Below, in pieces: positions 37,097 through 46,106 of a stretch of DNA of 64,000 bases (within the stretch, counting starts at the first letter, position 1; every line of letters begins with the position of its first letter). Origin of the DNA: Candidatus Reidiella endopervernicosa (GTDB lineage: Bacteria; Pseudomonadota; Gammaproteobacteria; GCF-013343005). The notes below the pieces were generated by a model. The model was not told where the DNA came from, made no database searches, and saw only the letters and a list, made by a program, of their open reading frames with translations. The position numbers and the translations under genes are program-made. The DNA lies in assembly GCF_013343005.1 (NCBI RefSeq), contig NZ_CP054491.1:1532501-1596500 (forward strand). Direction: 5' to 3'.

Positions 37097-37558
37097 CTAG
37101 ATATTGGTGTTCCAGAGCAGCTGTTTGATCAGGCTGTCAGACTGTTCTAGTCGTTGTGCGAGGATAAGTGCAATACGATGTAGTACCTTGAAGCCGATCT
37201 CTGCATCCTTAGTCAATATATTCATCAATGCTTCACCATTGATGCGAATCGCATCAACATCACCACGACATCTGACCGAGGCGGTACGTTTGCATCCGGT
37301 CAGTAGGGCAAGTTCACCGTAGAGGTCTTTATCTTCCTTTGAGAGCACCACCTCGCCGCTAATCATGTTGGTGTCGTTGGAGACGATCTCAACAGTGCCG
37401 GAGAGCAGCAGATAGAAGTCGCGGTCGATGTGCTCCCCTTCACAGATAAGGAACTCACCGTCGTTGAGTGCAACGATCGAGCAGCAAGGCATGATGCTTG
37501 CGATCTGGTCGGCGGATAGATCCTGAAAACAGCTCGAGTGCTCCAGCTCTTCAAACAT
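37097..37558 (-). CDS. Cyclic nucleotide-binding domain protein
   Basis: A 153-residue single-domain protein with the CRP-type cNMP-binding beta roll: LNDGEFLICEGEHIDRDFYLLLSGTVEIV, then LYGELALLTGCKRTASVRC, the phosphate-binding cassette equivalent (GELALLxxxxRxASV). There is no helix-turn-helix, so it is not a transcription factor by itself. It probably acts as a sensory subunit together with the following membrane protein; this is inferred from the operon arrangement. Confidence 0.85.
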   Translation of the reverse strand: MFEELEHSSCFQDLSADQIASIMPCCSIVALNDGEFLICEGEHIDRDFYLLLSGTVEIVSNDTNMISGEVVLSKEDKDLYGELALLTGCKRTASVRCRGDVDAIRINGEALMNILTKDAEIGFKVLHRIALILAQRLEQSDSLIKQLLWNTNI

Positions 37559-37632
37559 GATCGACTCTCCCTCTGGTACATGACAATGGCTCGTGCTGCG
37601 AGCGCTTGTTGAATGGATGACTATAGCCGCGA

Positions 37633-37992
37633 TTATCTAACCGTGCCTCCGCGAGATTTCAGGTAGCGGATCATTTCGGTTTTTTCGTGAGTGGTTGCCA
37701 GTCGTAGTGGGGTGGAACCCTTCTTGGTCAGTGCGTTTACATCGGCTCCGCGGGCGACCAGTAGCTTAGCGACATCGACATGGCCCTTAAACGCGGCCCA
37801 GTGGAGAGGGGTTGCACCTTCACTGTTGCGCGCATCGACCGGTTCTCCCGCTTTAATCAGGGCGATCACCTTGTTTGCATCGCCGCGCATGGCCGCATCG
37901 TGCAGTGGCGGCTCATCGTAGGGGCTAGGACCACAGGCGCTAAGCACCAGTGTTGTAAGCGTTATTAACAGGGTGCGAAGGACTCCCTGCAT
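37633..37992 (-). CDS. Ankyrin-repeat lipoprotein
   Basis: A 119-residue product with lipoprotein signal MQGVLRTLLITLTTLVLSACGPS (lipobox LSAC) and about three ankyrin repeats (PPLHDAAMRGDANKVIALIKAG, split from DARNSEGATPLHWAAFKGHVD and KKGSTPLRLATTHEK). It is probably a periplasmic protein-interaction module. The start at 37992 lies 4 nt after the mltD stop, implying coupling. The longer frame from 38028 lies inside mltD and spoils the signal peptide. Confidence 0.82.
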   Translation of the reverse strand: MQGVLRTLLITLTTLVLSACGPSPYDEPPLHDAAMRGDANKVIALIKAGEPVDARNSEGATPLHWAAFKGHVDVAKLLVARGADVNALTKKGSTPLRLATTHEKTEMIRYLKSRGGTVR

Positions 37993-37996
37993 CGGT

Positions 37997-39676
37997 TTAG
38001 ATGTTGCCTGACTGTTGGGTGACATCAACGTAGAGGGTCAACTTCTGCCCAGGCTGCAAATACTTCTTCTTGTTGATCTTATTCCAGCGCAGCAGATCCT
38101 TCACTGAGACGTTGAACTTGTTGGAGATGCGAGCCAGAGAGTCGCCACTTCGCACGGTATAACGTACCGAGCGGATGCTGGCTGGAGGGCGACCGTTGCT
38201 GCTGGCTACCTTGTTTGATGATTTTGGCTTAACCCAGACCACCAGCTTCTGGCCGAGACGCAGGGTGTCTCTGGGTGCCATGTTGTTCCACTTCGCCAGC
38301 GCACCTGAACTCACTCCATACTTGCGAGAGATGTCCCACAGAGTGTCACCCTTGCGAACGATATGGTGCTGCTTGGAACCTTTGCGTGGCCGATTTTGTT
38401 TACTTGCCAGACGCTGTTGGGCGCTGAGGGTGTAGTTGTTGAGTGAACGGGTAGCGACGGGAATGATCAGGTACTTGCCGGCGCGAATGTTGTTACCCTT
38501 GATGTCATTGACCTTGCGAATTAGGTCGACGCTGGTCGAGTGGCGTTTGGCGACCTTGCCCAGTACGTCGCCATTGGCGATCTTGTAACGTTTCCACTTG
38601 ATCCGTTTCTCTTTCGGTAGCTTGGCCAGCTTGTCGCTGAACTGCGCGGCGCGATTGCTTGGAATCAGTAATTGATGGGGACCACTTGGGTCGGTTGCCC
38701 ACTGGTTGTAGGCGGGATTGAACCAGTAGAGCTCATCCATGCTGAGTCCGGCGAGGTCGGCAGCGAGTGCCAGATCGATTTGACCACCCGTCTCGATAAT
38801 CTCGAAGGCGGGTTTGTTGGCGACATTGGGCAGATCGATGTTGTAACGACTGGGGTTCTTGAGTACCGCACTGATAGCAAGCAGTTTGGGTACATAACCA
38901 CGCGTCTCTTTCGGCAGGTCGAGGTTCCAGAAGTCGATCGGTTTACCTGCCTTGCGGTTCTTGCGTACCGCCTTATTCACGGTTCCGCCACCAGAGTTGT
39001 AGGCAGCGAGTGCTAGCAGCCAGTCGCCATCAAAGCGTCTGTGCAGCGACTGCAGGTAGTTGAGTGCGGCATCGGTTGAGGCGATGACGTCACGACGACC
39101 GTCGTACCACCAGTTCTGTTTCAGACCGAAGTGCTTGCCGGTGCCGGGGATGAACTGCCAGAGTCCGGCGGCACGACCGTGGGAGTAGGCAAAGGGATGG
39201 AAGGCGCTCTCGACAATGGGTAACAGTGCGATCTCATTCGGTATGCCGCGCTTTTCGGTCTGCTCCAGGATGTAGTGGAGATAACGATCGCCGCGATCGA
39301 GCACACGTTTGATATAGCTGGGGTGGCGCTGGTAGTAGCTAATTTCACTGCGCACACGTGACTGTTTCATGCTCGCATTGAGTGCGTAGCCGCTACGCAG
39401 GCGCGGCCAGATCGAAGGGCCACTGCGGGTAGCCTGTTTATATCGTGGCCTCGTCTCTGTTTTGAAAGCGGTGGTTGCAGGGATCTCGGTGCTGACGATC
39501 GGCTCACCCCTGGTCACCTGAAGTGCGGCGATCACCTCTTCGGAGAGGGGGATGGCACGGGTCTCGTTGCTGTTGGTCTGCGACTTGGAAGCGGCAACGG
39601 ATGATTTCTGTTGTTGGCTGGCGCAGGCGGTAAGGAGCAGGGTGCTGAGCACCAGCAGGGTAATATTCTTGTTCAT
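37997..39676 (-). CDS. mltD: Membrane-bound lytic murein transglycosylase D
   Basis: Cleaves peptidoglycan glycan strands. The 559-residue lipoprotein begins MNKNITLLVLSTLLLTACAS (lipobox LTAC). It has an SLT domain with catalytic glutamate in LLPIVESAFHPFAYSHGRAAG, followed by GLWQFIPGTGKHFGL and LLALAAYNSGGGTVNKAV. Three LysM repeats follow: YKIANGDVLGKVAKRHS, HIVRKGDTLWDISRKYG and YTVRSGDSLARISNKFN. The start at 39676 gives the lipoprotein signal; the longer frame to 39733 does not. It lies between gloB (7 nt upstream) and the ankyrin lipoprotein gene. Confidence 0.93.
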   Translation of the reverse strand: MNKNITLLVLSTLLLTACASQQQKSSVAASKSQTNSNETRAIPLSEEVIAALQVTRGEPIVSTEIPATTAFKTETRPRYKQATRSGPSIWPRLRSGYALNASMKQSRVRSEISYYQRHPSYIKRVLDRGDRYLHYILEQTEKRGIPNEIALLPIVESAFHPFAYSHGRAAGLWQFIPGTGKHFGLKQNWWYDGRRDVIASTDAALNYLQSLHRRFDGDWLLALAAYNSGGGTVNKAVRKNRKAGKPIDFWNLDLPKETRGYVPKLLAISAVLKNPSRYNIDLPNVANKPAFEIIETGGQIDLALAADLAGLSMDELYWFNPAYNQWATDPSGPHQLLIPSNRAAQFSDKLAKLPKEKRIKWKRYKIANGDVLGKVAKRHSTSVDLIRKVNDIKGNNIRAGKYLIIPVATRSLNNYTLSAQQRLASKQNRPRKGSKQHHIVRKGDTLWDISRKYGVSSGALAKWNNMAPRDTLRLGQKLVVWVKPKSSNKVASSNGRPPASIRSVRYTVRSGDSLARISNKFNVSVKDLLRWNKINKKKYLQPGQKLTLYVDVTQQSGNI

Positions 39677-39683
39677 TGTTCTC

Positions 39684-40457
39684 TTAATCCAGTTCATCTT
39701 TCCATTGGCGCACAGTGGCAAAGACCTCAGCACCCGATTGTAACGAATGACCGGCGTGCTGTTCTGCGGCGGCGATCACAGTGTCGACATCGCTGCGCAG
39801 GAACGGGTTGGTCCGCTTCTCCAGGCCGATGGTCGAGGGGACTGTTGCCAAATCGTCGCTGCGTAGTCTATCAGTCTCGGCAACGCGTTGTTGCAGTTCG
39901 CTATTTTCTGGCTCGGCAACCAGGGCAAACTTGAGGTTGGCCTGGGTATATTCATGGGCGCAGTAGACCCGCGTCTCTTCGGGCAACGCAGCAAATCGAC
40001 TCAGGGCCCGGTGCATCTGTTCAAAGGTGCCCTCGAAGAGGCGACCACAACCGCCGGTGAAGAGAGTGTCACCGCAGAAGAGCGCGTCGTGGCCGTAGTA
40101 GGCGATGTGCCCTCGGGTGTGACCGGGCACGTCCATAACGTTCAATGTGGTGTCGATCTGCTCGAGTATGACGTTGTCACCCTCACTCAGCGGCTGGGTG
40201 AGAGCGGGTATCCGTTCTCCCGCTGGGCCGTAGACCGGGATCTGATAGCGACTGACCAGCTCGGTGACCCCCCCGGTGTGGTCACCGTGGTGATGGGTGA
40301 TCAGGATCGCAATCGGTTGAATGTTATGTGATTCCAGATGATCGATGACAGGATCTTCGTCACCGGGATCGACGATCGTCGCAAAACGGCGCTTCTCGTC
40401 CTGAATCAGCCAGATGTAGTTATCTTCAAAGGCGGAGATGGCATCAATTATGGGCAT
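39684..40457 (-). CDS. gloB: Hydroxyacylglutathione hydrolase (glyoxalase II)
   Basis: Hydrolyses S-D-lactoylglutathione to lactate and glutathione. The 257-residue metallo-beta-lactamase-fold product begins MPIIDAISAFEDNYIWLIQ. It has the metal motif ITHHHGDHTGG, DVPGHTRGHIAYY, LFCGDTLFTGGCGRLFEGT and YCAHEYTQANLKFA. The C-terminal glyoxalase II domain (KRTNPFLR) is complete. The start at 40457 matches the family; the extension to 40496 does not. Confidence 0.95.
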   Translation of the reverse strand: MPIIDAISAFEDNYIWLIQDEKRRFATIVDPGDEDPVIDHLESHNIQPIAILITHHHGDHTGGVTELVSRYQIPVYGPAGERIPALTQPLSEGDNVILEQIDTTLNVMDVPGHTRGHIAYYGHDALFCGDTLFTGGCGRLFEGTFEQMHRALSRFAALPEETRVYCAHEYTQANLKFALVAEPENSELQQRVAETDRLRSDDLATVPSTIGLEKRTNPFLRSDVDTVIAAAEQHAGHSLQSGAEVFATVRQWKDELD

Positions 40458-40549
40458 CCGGGTATGGTGACAGCGCACCCGAAATGGGTCAATCAATGTC
40501 CGACTGTTTTGCTATCCAGTTTGAGCCTCTGATCAGTTATTCTTGCCCT

Positions 40550-41290
40550 ATGAGTAGAACGCGACTTGCCGAGTGGTTTCGTGGAGTACCGGGCCGTTTT
40601 GTGCGGGCCGAAGAGCGCCATCATCTCGATCAGCTGTTACCCAATCTGTTTGGTTACCACCTCGCCCTGATCGGTTCGGTTGGGGATGATGATGAGCTGT
40701 TACTGACTAGCCGCGTGGCACATCATATCGTGGTCGATCCACTATCCGATGGTGATGACCGCTCTGCGGTTCACGCCGCTGCCGATGCGCTCCCCTTTGG
40801 TGAGGGGAGTCTCGATGTGGTACTGCTGCTGCACACCCTGGAGCTGGAAGAGAATCCGCATGAGGTGCTACGCGAAGTACTACGGGTGCTGGTTCCAGAG
40901 GGTCATGTGGTGATCACCGGCTTCAATCCCTGGAGCTGGTGGGGCGTGTGGCGTCTGCTGCGCCGCCACCGTGGCGAGGTGCCGTGGAGTGGACGCTTTA
41001 TCAGTCAGACGCGGATTCGTGACTGGTTGGCGCTGGTCGGTTTCGAGACGGTCGATACCCGCTGCTTCTTTTTCCGCATGCCGCTTGGTAGCGAGCGTAT
41101 AATGGCGCGCACAAATTTTCTGGAACGGTTCGGACCGCGCTGGTGGCCGATATTCTGTGGCGTCTATGTGGTGGTGGCGCGTAAACGTGTCTCGACCCTG
41201 ACGCCGATTCGTCCCCGCTGGCGCTCACGACGACGCATGCTCGGCGGAGTGGTCGAACCGACAACACGTGGAGTACAACGTGGCAAATAG
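40550..41290 (+). CDS. SAM-dependent methyltransferase (class I)
   Basis: A 246-residue type-11 methyltransferase with the usual order: a nucleotide-binding region ([13 protein letters not shown]), [24 protein letters not shown] (motif II/III) and [29 protein letters not shown]. It resembles the methyltransferase commonly found beside gloB, rnhA and dnaQ in gammaproteobacteria. The substrate is unknown. The terminal 11 nt overlap the rnhA start. The basic C-terminus ([10 protein letters not shown]) is typical of this group. Confidence 0.85.
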   Translation: MSRTRLAEWFRGVPGRFVRAEERHHLDQLLPNLFGYHLALIGSVGDDDELLLTSRVAHHIVVDPLSDGDDRSAVHAAADALPFGEGSLDVVLLLHTLELEENPHEVLREVLRVLVPEGHVVITGFNPWSWWGVWRLLRRHRGEVPWSGRFISQTRIRDWLALVGFETVDTRCFFFRMPLGSERIMARTNFLERFGPRWWPIFCGVYVVVARKRVSTLTPIRPRWRSRRRMLGGVVEPTTRGVQRGK

Positions 41291-41726
41291 AGTAGAGATC
41301 TACACCGACGGCGCCTGTCGTGGTAATCCGGGCCCGGGTGGCTGGGGCGCACTGCTGCGATTTGATGGCAATGAGAAACGTCTGCACGGTGGTGAGCGTG
41401 AGACGACCAATAATCGTATGGAGATGATGGCCGCGATTATGGCATTGGAGACGCTGACACGTTCCTGTGAAGTGTTGCTGACCACCGATTCTCAGTATGT
41501 AATGAAAGGCATCAACGAGTGGATGGTTGGCTGGAAAAAGCGCGGCTGGAAGACGGCGGCTAAAAAACCAGTAAAAAATGTCGATCTTTGGAAACGACTC
41601 GATGCTGCACTCGCTGCTCATCAGGTGGAGTGGCAGTGGGTGCGGGGTCACACCGGTCATCCCGAGAACGAGCTGGCCGATGATCTGGCCAATCTGGGTA
41701 TCGATGAGATGTTGGCAAAGGGCTAG
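41280..41726 (+). CDS. rnhA: Ribonuclease HI
   Basis: Degrades RNA in RNA-DNA hybrids. The 148-residue product has catalytic residues in [19 protein letters not shown] (Asp), [15 protein letters not shown] (Glu), [12 protein letters not shown] (Asp) and [17 protein letters not shown] (His/Asp). GTG 41280 is chosen because GTGGAG precedes it by 6 nt and it gives the family-length N-terminus; an in-frame GTG at 41268 is the alternative. Confidence 0.96.
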   Translation: MANRVEIYTDGACRGNPGPGGWGALLRFDGNEKRLHGGERETTNNRMEMMAAIMALETLTRSCEVLLTTDSQYVMKGINEWMVGWKKRGWKTAAKKPVKNVDLWKRLDAALAAHQVEWQWVRGHTGHPENELADDLANLGIDEMLAKG

Positions 41727-41736
41727 GAGAGCATTA

Positions 41737-42444
41737 GTGAGACAGATCGTACTCGACACCGAGACCACCGGCCTTGAGCCGAGCCAGGGACACCGCATTA
41801 TTGAGATCGGCTGTGTGGAGCTGGTCAGTCGTCGCCTCACCGGTAATAACTACCATCGCTACCTGCAGCCCGACCGTGAGATCGACGCGGGTGCGATCGA
41901 GGTGCACGGTATTACCAATGAATTCCTGGATGACAAGCCGCGCTTTCAAGATGTGGTTGAGGAGTTTGTCGACTATATCCGTGGCGCCGAACTGGTGATC
42001 CACAATGCAGCCTTCGACGTCGGCTTTCTCAATGCGGAGTTGAACAGGCTCGATGGCGATTGGCCGACGGTTGAATCCGTCAGTGGTGTACTCGACACGT
42101 TGAAGATGGCGCGTGACATGCATCCAGGGCAGCGCAACAGCCTCGATGCGCTCTGCAAGCGCTACGATATCGATAGCTCGCAGCGTACCCTGCACGGCGC
42201 GCTGCTTGATGCCGAGATCCTCGCCGATGTCTATCTGGCGATGACCGGTGGTCAGGTGACTCTGATGCTGGATGGGCAGAGCGAGAGTAGTGAGCAGGGC
42301 GGTGGAGAGGCGATTCGTCGTCTGGCTGCTGACCGTGAACCGCTAACGATACTCAAACCGACCGAAGCGGAGATGGAGGCGCATACAGCTTATCTCGATC
42401 TGATTCGAAAAAAGGCTGATGGTACCTGTCTCTGGGAGGATTGA
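41737..42444 (+). CDS. dnaQ: DNA polymerase III epsilon subunit (3'-5' exonuclease)
   Basis: Proofreading exonuclease of the replicase. The 235-residue product begins with GTG (VRQIVLDTETTGLEP), preceded by AGGAGA. Exonuclease motifs: I LDTETTGL, II HNAAFDVGFLNAEL, III-epsilon HGALLDAEILADVYLAM. The C-terminal region that binds the alpha subunit is present (EREPL-like linker, HTAYLDLI). It is 10 nt after rnhA, the usual pairing. Confidence 0.96.
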   Translation: MRQIVLDTETTGLEPSQGHRIIEIGCVELVSRRLTGNNYHRYLQPDREIDAGAIEVHGITNEFLDDKPRFQDVVEEFVDYIRGAELVIHNAAFDVGFLNAELNRLDGDWPTVESVSGVLDTLKMARDMHPGQRNSLDALCKRYDIDSSQRTLHGALLDAEILADVYLAMTGGQVTLMLDGQSESSEQGGGEAIRRLAADREPLTILKPTEAEMEAHTAYLDLIRKKADGTCLWED

Positions 42445-42446
42445 GC

Positions 42447-43787
42447 CTACTTAATCCCCAGGCGCTGCATGCGTCTCCACAGCGTGGTGCGGTCGATATC
42501 GAGAATTTTTGCCGCCATCGCCTTGCTGCCGTTGGCGTGTTTCAGCGCCACCTCAATCTCACGACGTAGATTGGCCTGTTCCTGATCTTCTTCTGAAAGC
42601 AACGGTGTGCCAGCATAGTCACGAATATCCTGTGGCAGGCTCTCGATGGTGACCTCGTGGTCGAAGGAGCAGATGATGCCGTGCTCGACCGCGTTCTCCA
42701 GTTCACGAACATTACCTGGCCAGGGGTAATCCATCATCATGCGCATCGCATCGGGATTGCACTTCATATCAGCAGGGTAGCCGCGTGCCTCCATCTTTTT
42801 ACAGAAGCTGACAAGCAGTAATGAGATATCACCTGGGCGATCACGCAGTGGTGGAACGCTAAGTGGAATGACTGCGAGGCGGTAATAGAGGTCGGCACGA
42901 AAGGTGCCATCGTCGACCATGTCACGCAGATTGCGGTTGGAGGCGGCCATGATACGCACATCGACCTTGACCGGGTGGTCGGCACCGACCATCTCAAACT
43001 CCTGTTCCTGGATCGCCTTCAACAGCTTTGCCTGCAGGTGGATCGGTATTTCGCTGACCTCGTCGAGGAAGAGGGTACCGTGGTTTGCCGATTGGAAACG
43101 CCCCGGGCGATCCTGATTGGCGCCAGTAAAGGCGCCTTTCACATGTCCAAAGAGTTCCGACTCGATCAGGCTTTCAGGTATGGCTGCACAGTTGAGTTCA
43201 ATAAATGGTTGGTTGTGACGTTTGCTTAGGCGATGGATGCGACGTGCCAGTTCTGTTTTCCCGGTCCCCGATTCACCCTGGATCAGTACCGAGGCGTTGG
43301 TTGGGGCGATCTGTTCAATGCGCGCCAGGATTTCCAGCATCTGCGTGTCGCGGGTGACCATCTCATTATTGCCAGGATTAAAAACCGCCTGCAGGCGATG
43401 GTAGTCGGTGTGGTCGTGGATGATGGTCAGGCGTAGCTTCTCTTCGTGTCCAGTGGCGAAAACCATGCCACTGTTGATTTTAAGATGGCGCTCACCGCCC
43501 TCTTTGGCCTGGATCTTCTGATCGAATTCGACGAAGTTGCCACTCGGGCGACCGGCAGCGTCAGCCTCGCCCGAATCAATGGCTGCTTTAATCAGTGCGC
43601 GTTGTAGATTAATGCCGCCAATCTCCTTCAACTTTTCAATAGGCTCATTGGAGGCGAGGCCGAGCAGTTGTCCAGCGGCGGGATTTTGGTAAATCACGTG
43701 ACCCATTGGATCTGAGATGATGACACCTTCATCGATATATGAAACGACTGATTCGAACAGAGCACCCAGGGTATCCTTCACGTTCAT
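42447..43787 (-). CDS. Sigma-54-dependent transcriptional activator with PAS domain
   Basis: A 446-residue activator. An N-terminal PAS domain ([22 protein letters not shown], about residues 15-120) is followed by an AAA+ domain with Walker [12 protein letters not shown], the sigma-54-contact loop GAFTGA in [15 protein letters not shown], Walker [12 protein letters not shown], and a Fis-type C-terminal helix-turn-helix ([22 protein letters not shown]). There is no receiver domain, so the PAS likely senses a ligand or redox state directly. It is divergent from an SCP2-like gene with a -24/-12 promoter and palindromic sites between, so it probably regulates the downstream island. Confidence 0.92.
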   Translation of the reverse strand: MNVKDTLGALFESVVSYIDEGVIISDPMGHVIYQNPAAGQLLGLASNEPIEKLKEIGGINLQRALIKAAIDSGEADAAGRPSGNFVEFDQKIQAKEGGERHLKINSGMVFATGHEEKLRLTIIHDHTDYHRLQAVFNPGNNEMVTRDTQMLEILARIEQIAPTNASVLIQGESGTGKTELARRIHRLSKRHNQPFIELNCAAIPESLIESELFGHVKGAFTGANQDRPGRFQSANHGTLFLDEVSEIPIHLQAKLLKAIQEQEFEMVGADHPVKVDVRIMAASNRNLRDMVDDGTFRADLYYRLAVIPLSVPPLRDRPGDISLLLVSFCKKMEARGYPADMKCNPDAMRMMMDYPWPGNVRELENAVEHGIICSFDHEVTIESLPQDIRDYAGTPLLSEEDQEQANLRREIEVALKHANGSKAMAAKILDIDRTTLWRRMQRLGIK

Positions 43788-43826
43788 TTTTTATGGGGTC
43801 TCATTTGCTGGTGGCGGGTGGAAGAG

Positions 43827-43952
43827 TGTTGCATTGTCATCGGTGTTGCGCAACATTGCATAAGGGGTTCTGTTTGAATAATAAGCAAATAAATCATAAT
43901 GATAGGGTTGATTATTAAATATAATCTGGAAAATTTGACTGCAACATTGCAG
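43827..43952 (+). promoter_or_regulatory. Candidate upstream activator sites
   Basis: Three related motifs: TGTTGCATTG (43827-43836), the perfect palindrome TGTTGCGCAACA (43844-43855) and CTGCAACATTGCAG (43939-43952). They share the half-site TGTTGC/GCAACA and lie 50-170 nt upstream of the -24 box, where sigma-54 enhancers are usually found. Binding by the adjacent activator is inferred. Confidence 0.6.
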
Positions 43953-43998
43953 CACAAGCAGATAGCTTAATGTTAATATTAACAATGACTTACGTATA

Positions 43999-44014
43999 TG
44001 GCAGAGAATTTGCT
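43999..44014 (+). promoter_or_regulatory. Sigma-54 (-24/-12) promoter
   Basis: TGGCA-GAGAAT-TTGCT matches the consensus TGGCAC-N5-TTGCA with correct GG/GC spacing. It lies 75 nt before the SCP2-like gene and next to the divergent sigma-54 activator gene. Confidence 0.8.
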
Positions 44015-44088
44015 ATAAGTTGGTACCGGTATTTGTTATAAAGTCAGTCCGGGGAAAGATTAACTAATTACAATGGGGGTTTGATCAG

Positions 44089-44484
44089 ATGTCTGAAATG
44101 TTCTCTGAAGAGTGGATGGGTAAGTTCATGGAAGAGTGGAATAAAGAGCCGGATCTCTCTGATGCGCTTGCAAAAATTGGTTTTAATTCTGTCATAGCGT
44201 ATGGTTTCGATGGTGATGATGCACCCAAGGGGTATATCTCCATAGAGAATGGCAAGGCGACAGCCGCCGGCGCATTTGATGGTCAGGATATAAATTGGGA
44301 TCTTCGCGCAACCCCCGAGAATTGGGGAAAATGGATGAAGAAGCCACCGGGCATGATGGGGCTGGGAGTTGCCTACACTTCAAGAAAACTGAAATTCAAC
44401 GTGGGTGATTACAGCGCCATGGTGAAAGATCCCCGTATGGCGACCCCCTTTATAAAGAGCTTTACAGTGATGGGCCGTGCCTGA
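44089..44484 (+). CDS. SCP2 sterol/lipid-transfer-like protein
   Basis: A 131-residue soluble protein without a signal peptide. It contains a pattern resembling the SCP-2 fold (KGYISIENGKATAAGAFDG, then DINWDLRATPENWGKW and KLKFNVGDYSAMVKDPRM, ending FIKSFTVMGRA). The expected role is binding of a lipid or other hydrophobic molecule. It is the first gene after the sigma-54 promoter, and 52 nt precede the RND adaptor. An obvious possibility, not shown, is handling of hydrophobic sulfur or lipid in globule formation. Confidence 0.6.
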   Translation: MSEMFSEEWMGKFMEEWNKEPDLSDALAKIGFNSVIAYGFDGDDAPKGYISIENGKATAAGAFDGQDINWDLRATPENWGKWMKKPPGMMGLGVAYTSRKLKFNVGDYSAMVKDPRMATPFIKSFTVMGRA

Positions 44485-44536
44485 TCTGACTGAGCTGTCG
44501 CAGGGTTAATGCAAAGCAACGGAAACCACAATTAAG

Positions 44537-45985
44537 ATGAAACTGAATCGATTTGTAATAAGTGCGCTGTTGGCAACTGTCACTTCGGCGCCTGCCACAT
44601 TTGCGGCTGATGGTTATCAGTCTCGGTATGCGCCGGTAAGTGACAATCAGTCGACGGCACCACAATCTTCGTACAATACGCAGGGCTTTTACCAGACCCA
44701 AAGTGGTGCGGGGCAGGTGGGTGGTTATCGACCGCAGGCTGAGCAGACAGCTGCCAGTGGTACAAGCTATCCGGCGCAGACTCAGCAGACAAATGGATAT
44801 CAGTTCCCATCGGCGCAGGCTGCCGCACCTGCTCAGGCGGCTGTGGCGGCTCCAGCCTATAACGCCGCGCCAGCCACAATCAGTAACGGCGTCGGCGGTG
44901 TGGTGGTTGTTGAAACGACCCAGACTGGGCCGACCGTGGTGCTAGGTGGCACGGTCGTTCCATATAAAGAAGTTACACTCGCAGCCCAGATTCCAGGGCG
45001 CGTAGAATTTATTGCCGGTGCCGAGGGCGACTGGTTCGAAGAGGAGCAGGTGCTGGTAGCGATCGATGATGACGATCTGCTGGCTCAGCGTCGACAGGTA
45101 CTGGCGGAGATCGCCAATGCCGATGCGGCAATGCGTAATGCAAGAGTTCAGTACTCGCGTGAGCTCTGGTCGCCACAGTCGAAAAATATCAATCGTTCAC
45201 CGGGCATGGGTATGCCTTCGATGTTCGACCAATTCTTCACTCGTCAGATGGGTAGCATGGCTGGATACGGTAATCCTGCTCTGGATCGTCAAGCCGATCT
45301 GCATACCTTCGGTACCAACATCAATCAGACTCAGAATCAGGCACTGCAGGCTCGTTCCAAGCTGGAAGAGGTTGATGCCAAGCTGCGTGATACTCGTGCC
45401 GTTGCACCGTTCTCCGGTGTGATCGTTAAGAAGCTGGTAGAGAGTGGTGACACAGTACAGCCAGGTAAACCGCTGCTGGTCTTCGCCGATACACGCTATC
45501 TGCAAATTCAGGCCGAGGTTCCTGCGCGACTGATGCCCGGGTTAAGTAAAGGCATGATGGTACCGGCGAAACTCGATGTGGGTAACACCCAGATCGAGGC
45601 ACGTGTGGCTCAGATTTCCCCAATGGCCGATGTGCAGCGCCACACCGTGACCGTAAAGTTTGATCTGCCTGAGGGTGTGCCGGGTGGACCGGGTATGTAT
45701 GCCGAGGTGCTGATTCCTGATGTGAACGTACCGACGCGAGAGCTGCCGATTATTCCTGCCACTTCCGTGGTTTACCGTGGCAGTCTGCCAGCGGTATTTG
45801 TAGTTAATCAGGAGAACCGGACCGAGCTAAGACTAGTACGTCTGGGTGAGTCGCTCGATAACCACACGGTAACGGTACTGTCAGGTATCAAAGAGGGTGA
45901 GATGGTATTGGTTAATCCACCTGCCGGAATGGCTTCGGGTTGGTCTCCAGCATCGCCTGCGCCTGGGCAGGAATCGCCACGTTAA
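44537..45985 (+). CDS. RND efflux periplasmic adaptor (HlyD/MFP family)
   Basis: A 482-residue adaptor. It has a signal peptide (MKLNRFVISALLATVTSAPATFA) and a Gln/Ala/Tyr-rich low-complexity segment (residues about 25-115) absent from ordinary adaptors. Then come the lipoyl/hairpin domains: VVLGGTVVPYKEVTLAAQIPG, AIDDDDLLAQRRQVLAEI, and VAPFSGVIVKKLVESGDTVQPG, split here. The membrane-proximal part (VNPPAGMASG) ends the protein. It pairs with the permease 121 nt downstream. A 60-residue insert with Met/Gly (SPGMGMPSMFDQFFTRQMGSM) interrupts the hairpin. Confidence 0.88.
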   Translation: MKLNRFVISALLATVTSAPATFAADGYQSRYAPVSDNQSTAPQSSYNTQGFYQTQSGAGQVGGYRPQAEQTAASGTSYPAQTQQTNGYQFPSAQAAAPAQAAVAAPAYNAAPATISNGVGGVVVVETTQTGPTVVLGGTVVPYKEVTLAAQIPGRVEFIAGAEGDWFEEEQVLVAIDDDDLLAQRRQVLAEIANADAAMRNARVQYSRELWSPQSKNINRSPGMGMPSMFDQFFTRQMGSMAGYGNPALDRQADLHTFGTNINQTQNQALQARSKLEEVDAKLRDTRAVAPFSGVIVKKLVESGDTVQPGKPLLVFADTRYLQIQAEVPARLMPGLSKGMMVPAKLDVGNTQIEARVAQISPMADVQRHTVTVKFDLPEGVPGGPGMYAEVLIPDVNVPTRELPIIPATSVVYRGSLPAVFVVNQENRTELRLVRLGESLDNHTVTVLSGIKEGEMVLVNPPAGMASGWSPASPAPGQESPR

Positions 45986-46106
45986 TTTGAGTTAATTGAG
46001 GTACAGCAGCCACGAAACACCTTGATATGGGGTGGTTTCACGACGGTGGGGGATTTGTTGTCGGGCGCTGTATTGGGTCGAACAATCAGAATAAAGCTGT
46101 GTAACG

